Positions 62,854 to 64,000 of a stretch of 64,000 bases of DNA are shown here, piece by piece. The DNA is taken from assembly GCA_018819265.1 (NCBI GenBank), contig JAHJQI010000201.1, forward strand, positions 1 to 64,000, written 5' to 3'. Each line of letters opens with the position of its first letter. Within the stretch, counting starts at the first letter, position 1. This DNA comes from Alphaproteobacteria bacterium. GTDB taxonomy: Bacteria > Pseudomonadota > Alphaproteobacteria > Rhizobiales > Hyphomicrobiaceae. Both the position numbers and the translations under genes were made by a program. Below the pieces are notes generated by a model. It was given only the letters and a program-made list of their open reading frames with translations, did no database searches and was not told the DNA's origin.

Positions 62854-64000
62854 ATGCGCCTTCCCAGCAGCAAACGTCTTCGCGGTATCACTGTGGCGCT
62901 CGTTGCAATTGTGCTGTCGCTGCCGGCATCGCGGCTCGACGCCCAGGATACGGGAAGCTATGTCACGCCATTCCCGCAAGGCGACAGCTACATTCTGGAA
63001 GTCGTCGGCGATTCCTTCGCCGAGGGACTGCTCTACGGCCTGCGCGAGGAAATCGGCCGCGACAGCCAGGTCCAGGTCGGCAGCGCCGTCGGCTCGCTGA
63101 GCCGCATCACGTTCAACACCTTCGACCAGAAGCTTGCCGACCTGAAGGCCGATCTGTTGGCGAAGAAAGCCCATATCGGCGTCGTCATGCTCGGCGCCCA
63201 GGATCAGGCCCGGATCGCCGGCCCGGACGGCAGGCGCCATGCCATCGGCGAGCCCGAATGGCACGCCGAGTACGCCCGCCGCGTCGATGCAATGATGAAG
63301 ACCCTGAAGGGAGTCGGGATCGCCCTTTACTGGGTCGGACTGCCCAACATGCGCGACCGGACCGACGATTCGGCAGCCCAGATCATCAACGACATCATCC
63401 GCGAACGCGCCTACCTCAACGGTATCAAGTTCATCAATATCTATTCGAGTTTCGCTGATGAACAGGGCGGCTACTCCGCCTTCGGCCCCGATACGGCCGG
63501 CAACGAAAAGCGCATGCGCTGGCGCGACGGGGTGCATTTCACCGGTGCCGGATATGCCAAGGTCGCCCATTATGTGGCCCGTGAATTCCGTCGCGACGTG
63601 GCCCAGGCGAAATCCGAAAGAACGATCCCGCTTGCCGGCTCCGAAACCGAGCAGGCCGCTGTTCGCGCCGCCGTCGCACCGGCGCCGGAAAATGACGAGA
63701 AGGCCCAGACGGGGTGGCACGCCGACGTCGAACAGACGAAGCAGAAGCTCGCCGAACAGCAGGCCTCCGGCGCGTTCTTCATGAACGCTGCCGGCGGCGA
63801 GCAAATCCAGGAGCACGGCCGCATCAATCTGAAGGCTGTCGGCGCCAACGGCCGCGAACAGATCGTTTCGCTGGAAATCCTGCGCCCCGCCATCCCCGCA
63901 TCCGTCGTCGCTCTGGTGACCCGCAAGCAGAGCCGGGCCCGCAACGCCCAGATCGGCGATACGCTTCTTGACGAAACGACCGACGGCATCAGCATCATGA
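62854..64000 (+). CDS. DUF459-type SGNH hydrolase, exported (incomplete at window end)
   Basis: The frame is open to the window edge (382 codons) and no stop is reached. The signal peptide is LRGITVALVAIVLSLPASRL with cleavage near DAQ. The SGNH fold shows EVVGDSFAEGLLYGLREEIG (GDS block), GVVMLGAQDQARIAG, YWVGLPNMRDRTD and the catalytic DxxH in DGVHFTGAGYAKVAHYV. Family members such as OAT-like acylhydrolases act on polysaccharide or peptidoglycan esters, but the substrate here is unknown. It is rightward after the transglycosylase gene with a 100-base gap. Confidence 0.82.
   Translation, partial: MRLPSSKRLRGITVALVAIVLSLPASRLDAQDTGSYVTPFPQGDSYILEVVGDSFAEGLLYGLREEIGRDSQVQVGSAVGSLSRITFNTFDQKLADLKADLLAKKAHIGVVMLGAQDQARIAGPDGRRHAIGEPEWHAEYARRVDAMMKTLKGVGIALYWVGLPNMRDRTDDSAAQIINDIIRERAYLNGIKFINIYSSFADEQGGYSAFGPDTAGNEKRMRWRDGVHFTGAGYAKVAHYVAREFRRDVAQAKSERTIPLAGSETEQAAVRAAVAPAPENDEKAQTGWHADVEQTKQKLAEQQASGAFFMNAAGGEQIQEHGRINLKAVGANGREQIVSLEILRPAIPASVVALVTRKQSRARNAQIGDTLLDETTDGISIM

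Overview
The window reads as chromosome of an alphaproteobacterium, most likely order Hyphomicrobiales (Rhizobiales). The reasons are uniformly high GC, the gene order lgt / MidA-type methyltransferase / pgeF / prs / rplY / pth / ychF, a YbjN-type gene in front of proC, a Lys/Ala-rich histone H1-like protein, and a perfect CtrA-type TTAA-N7-TTAA site. No rRNA, tRNA or CRISPR array was recognised. Family names below come from reading motifs, not from database searches.

Bases 1-6950 are a decayed mobile region. A complete IS66-family element (221-2751, three genes, imperfect inverted repeats, near-perfect 8-bp target duplication) sits inside a tyrosine recombinase gene, whose two halves can be rejoined across it. 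Next come a chimeric ORF that starts like an IS3-family OrfA, a relaxase, a MobC-like protein, a small unknown protein and an ArdC-type antirestriction protein. There is no replication or type IV secretion gene, so this looks like the remnant of an integrative mobilizable element.

Bases 6946-13756 hold assorted chromosomal genes: a cupin, a DUF1343/NamZ-like secreted protein, a histone H1-like protein with a small exported protein, a LysR regulator, a FemAB/CelD-like acyltransferase, and a GNAT-nitrilase fusion whose catalytic Cys position is Gly.

Bases 14412-36628 are a Wzx/Wzy-type exopolysaccharide locus. It has an initiating polyprenyl-phosphate sugar transferase, a flippase, a Wzz/BY-kinase-like protein with a damaged P-loop, an O-antigen polymerase/ligase-like protein, three glycosyltransferases, a polysaccharide deacetylase, a secreted beta-helix protein, and sugar-nucleotide enzymes (epimerase, nucleotidyltransferase, aminotransferase, GDP-fucose synthase, GDP-mannose dehydratase). 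An overlapping GMC oxidoreductase / aldo-keto reductase pair is the least expected part. galU and galE (59192-61383) probably supply UDP-glucose and UDP-galactose to it.

Bases 36671-62754 are mostly housekeeping: purL, mutA, a HerA-like ATPase, cytochrome c, ubiK, a ybjN-like gene, proC, an apt / zinc-ribbon / mtnA salvage operon, lgt, midA-like, pgeF, a duplicated-domain lipoprotein, prs, rplY, pth, ychF, two cyclophilins, a DUF423 protein, queA, galU, galE and a lytic transglycosylase. The last gene, an SGNH/DUF459-type exported hydrolase, runs off the window. Two large related palindromes lie in front of pgeF.
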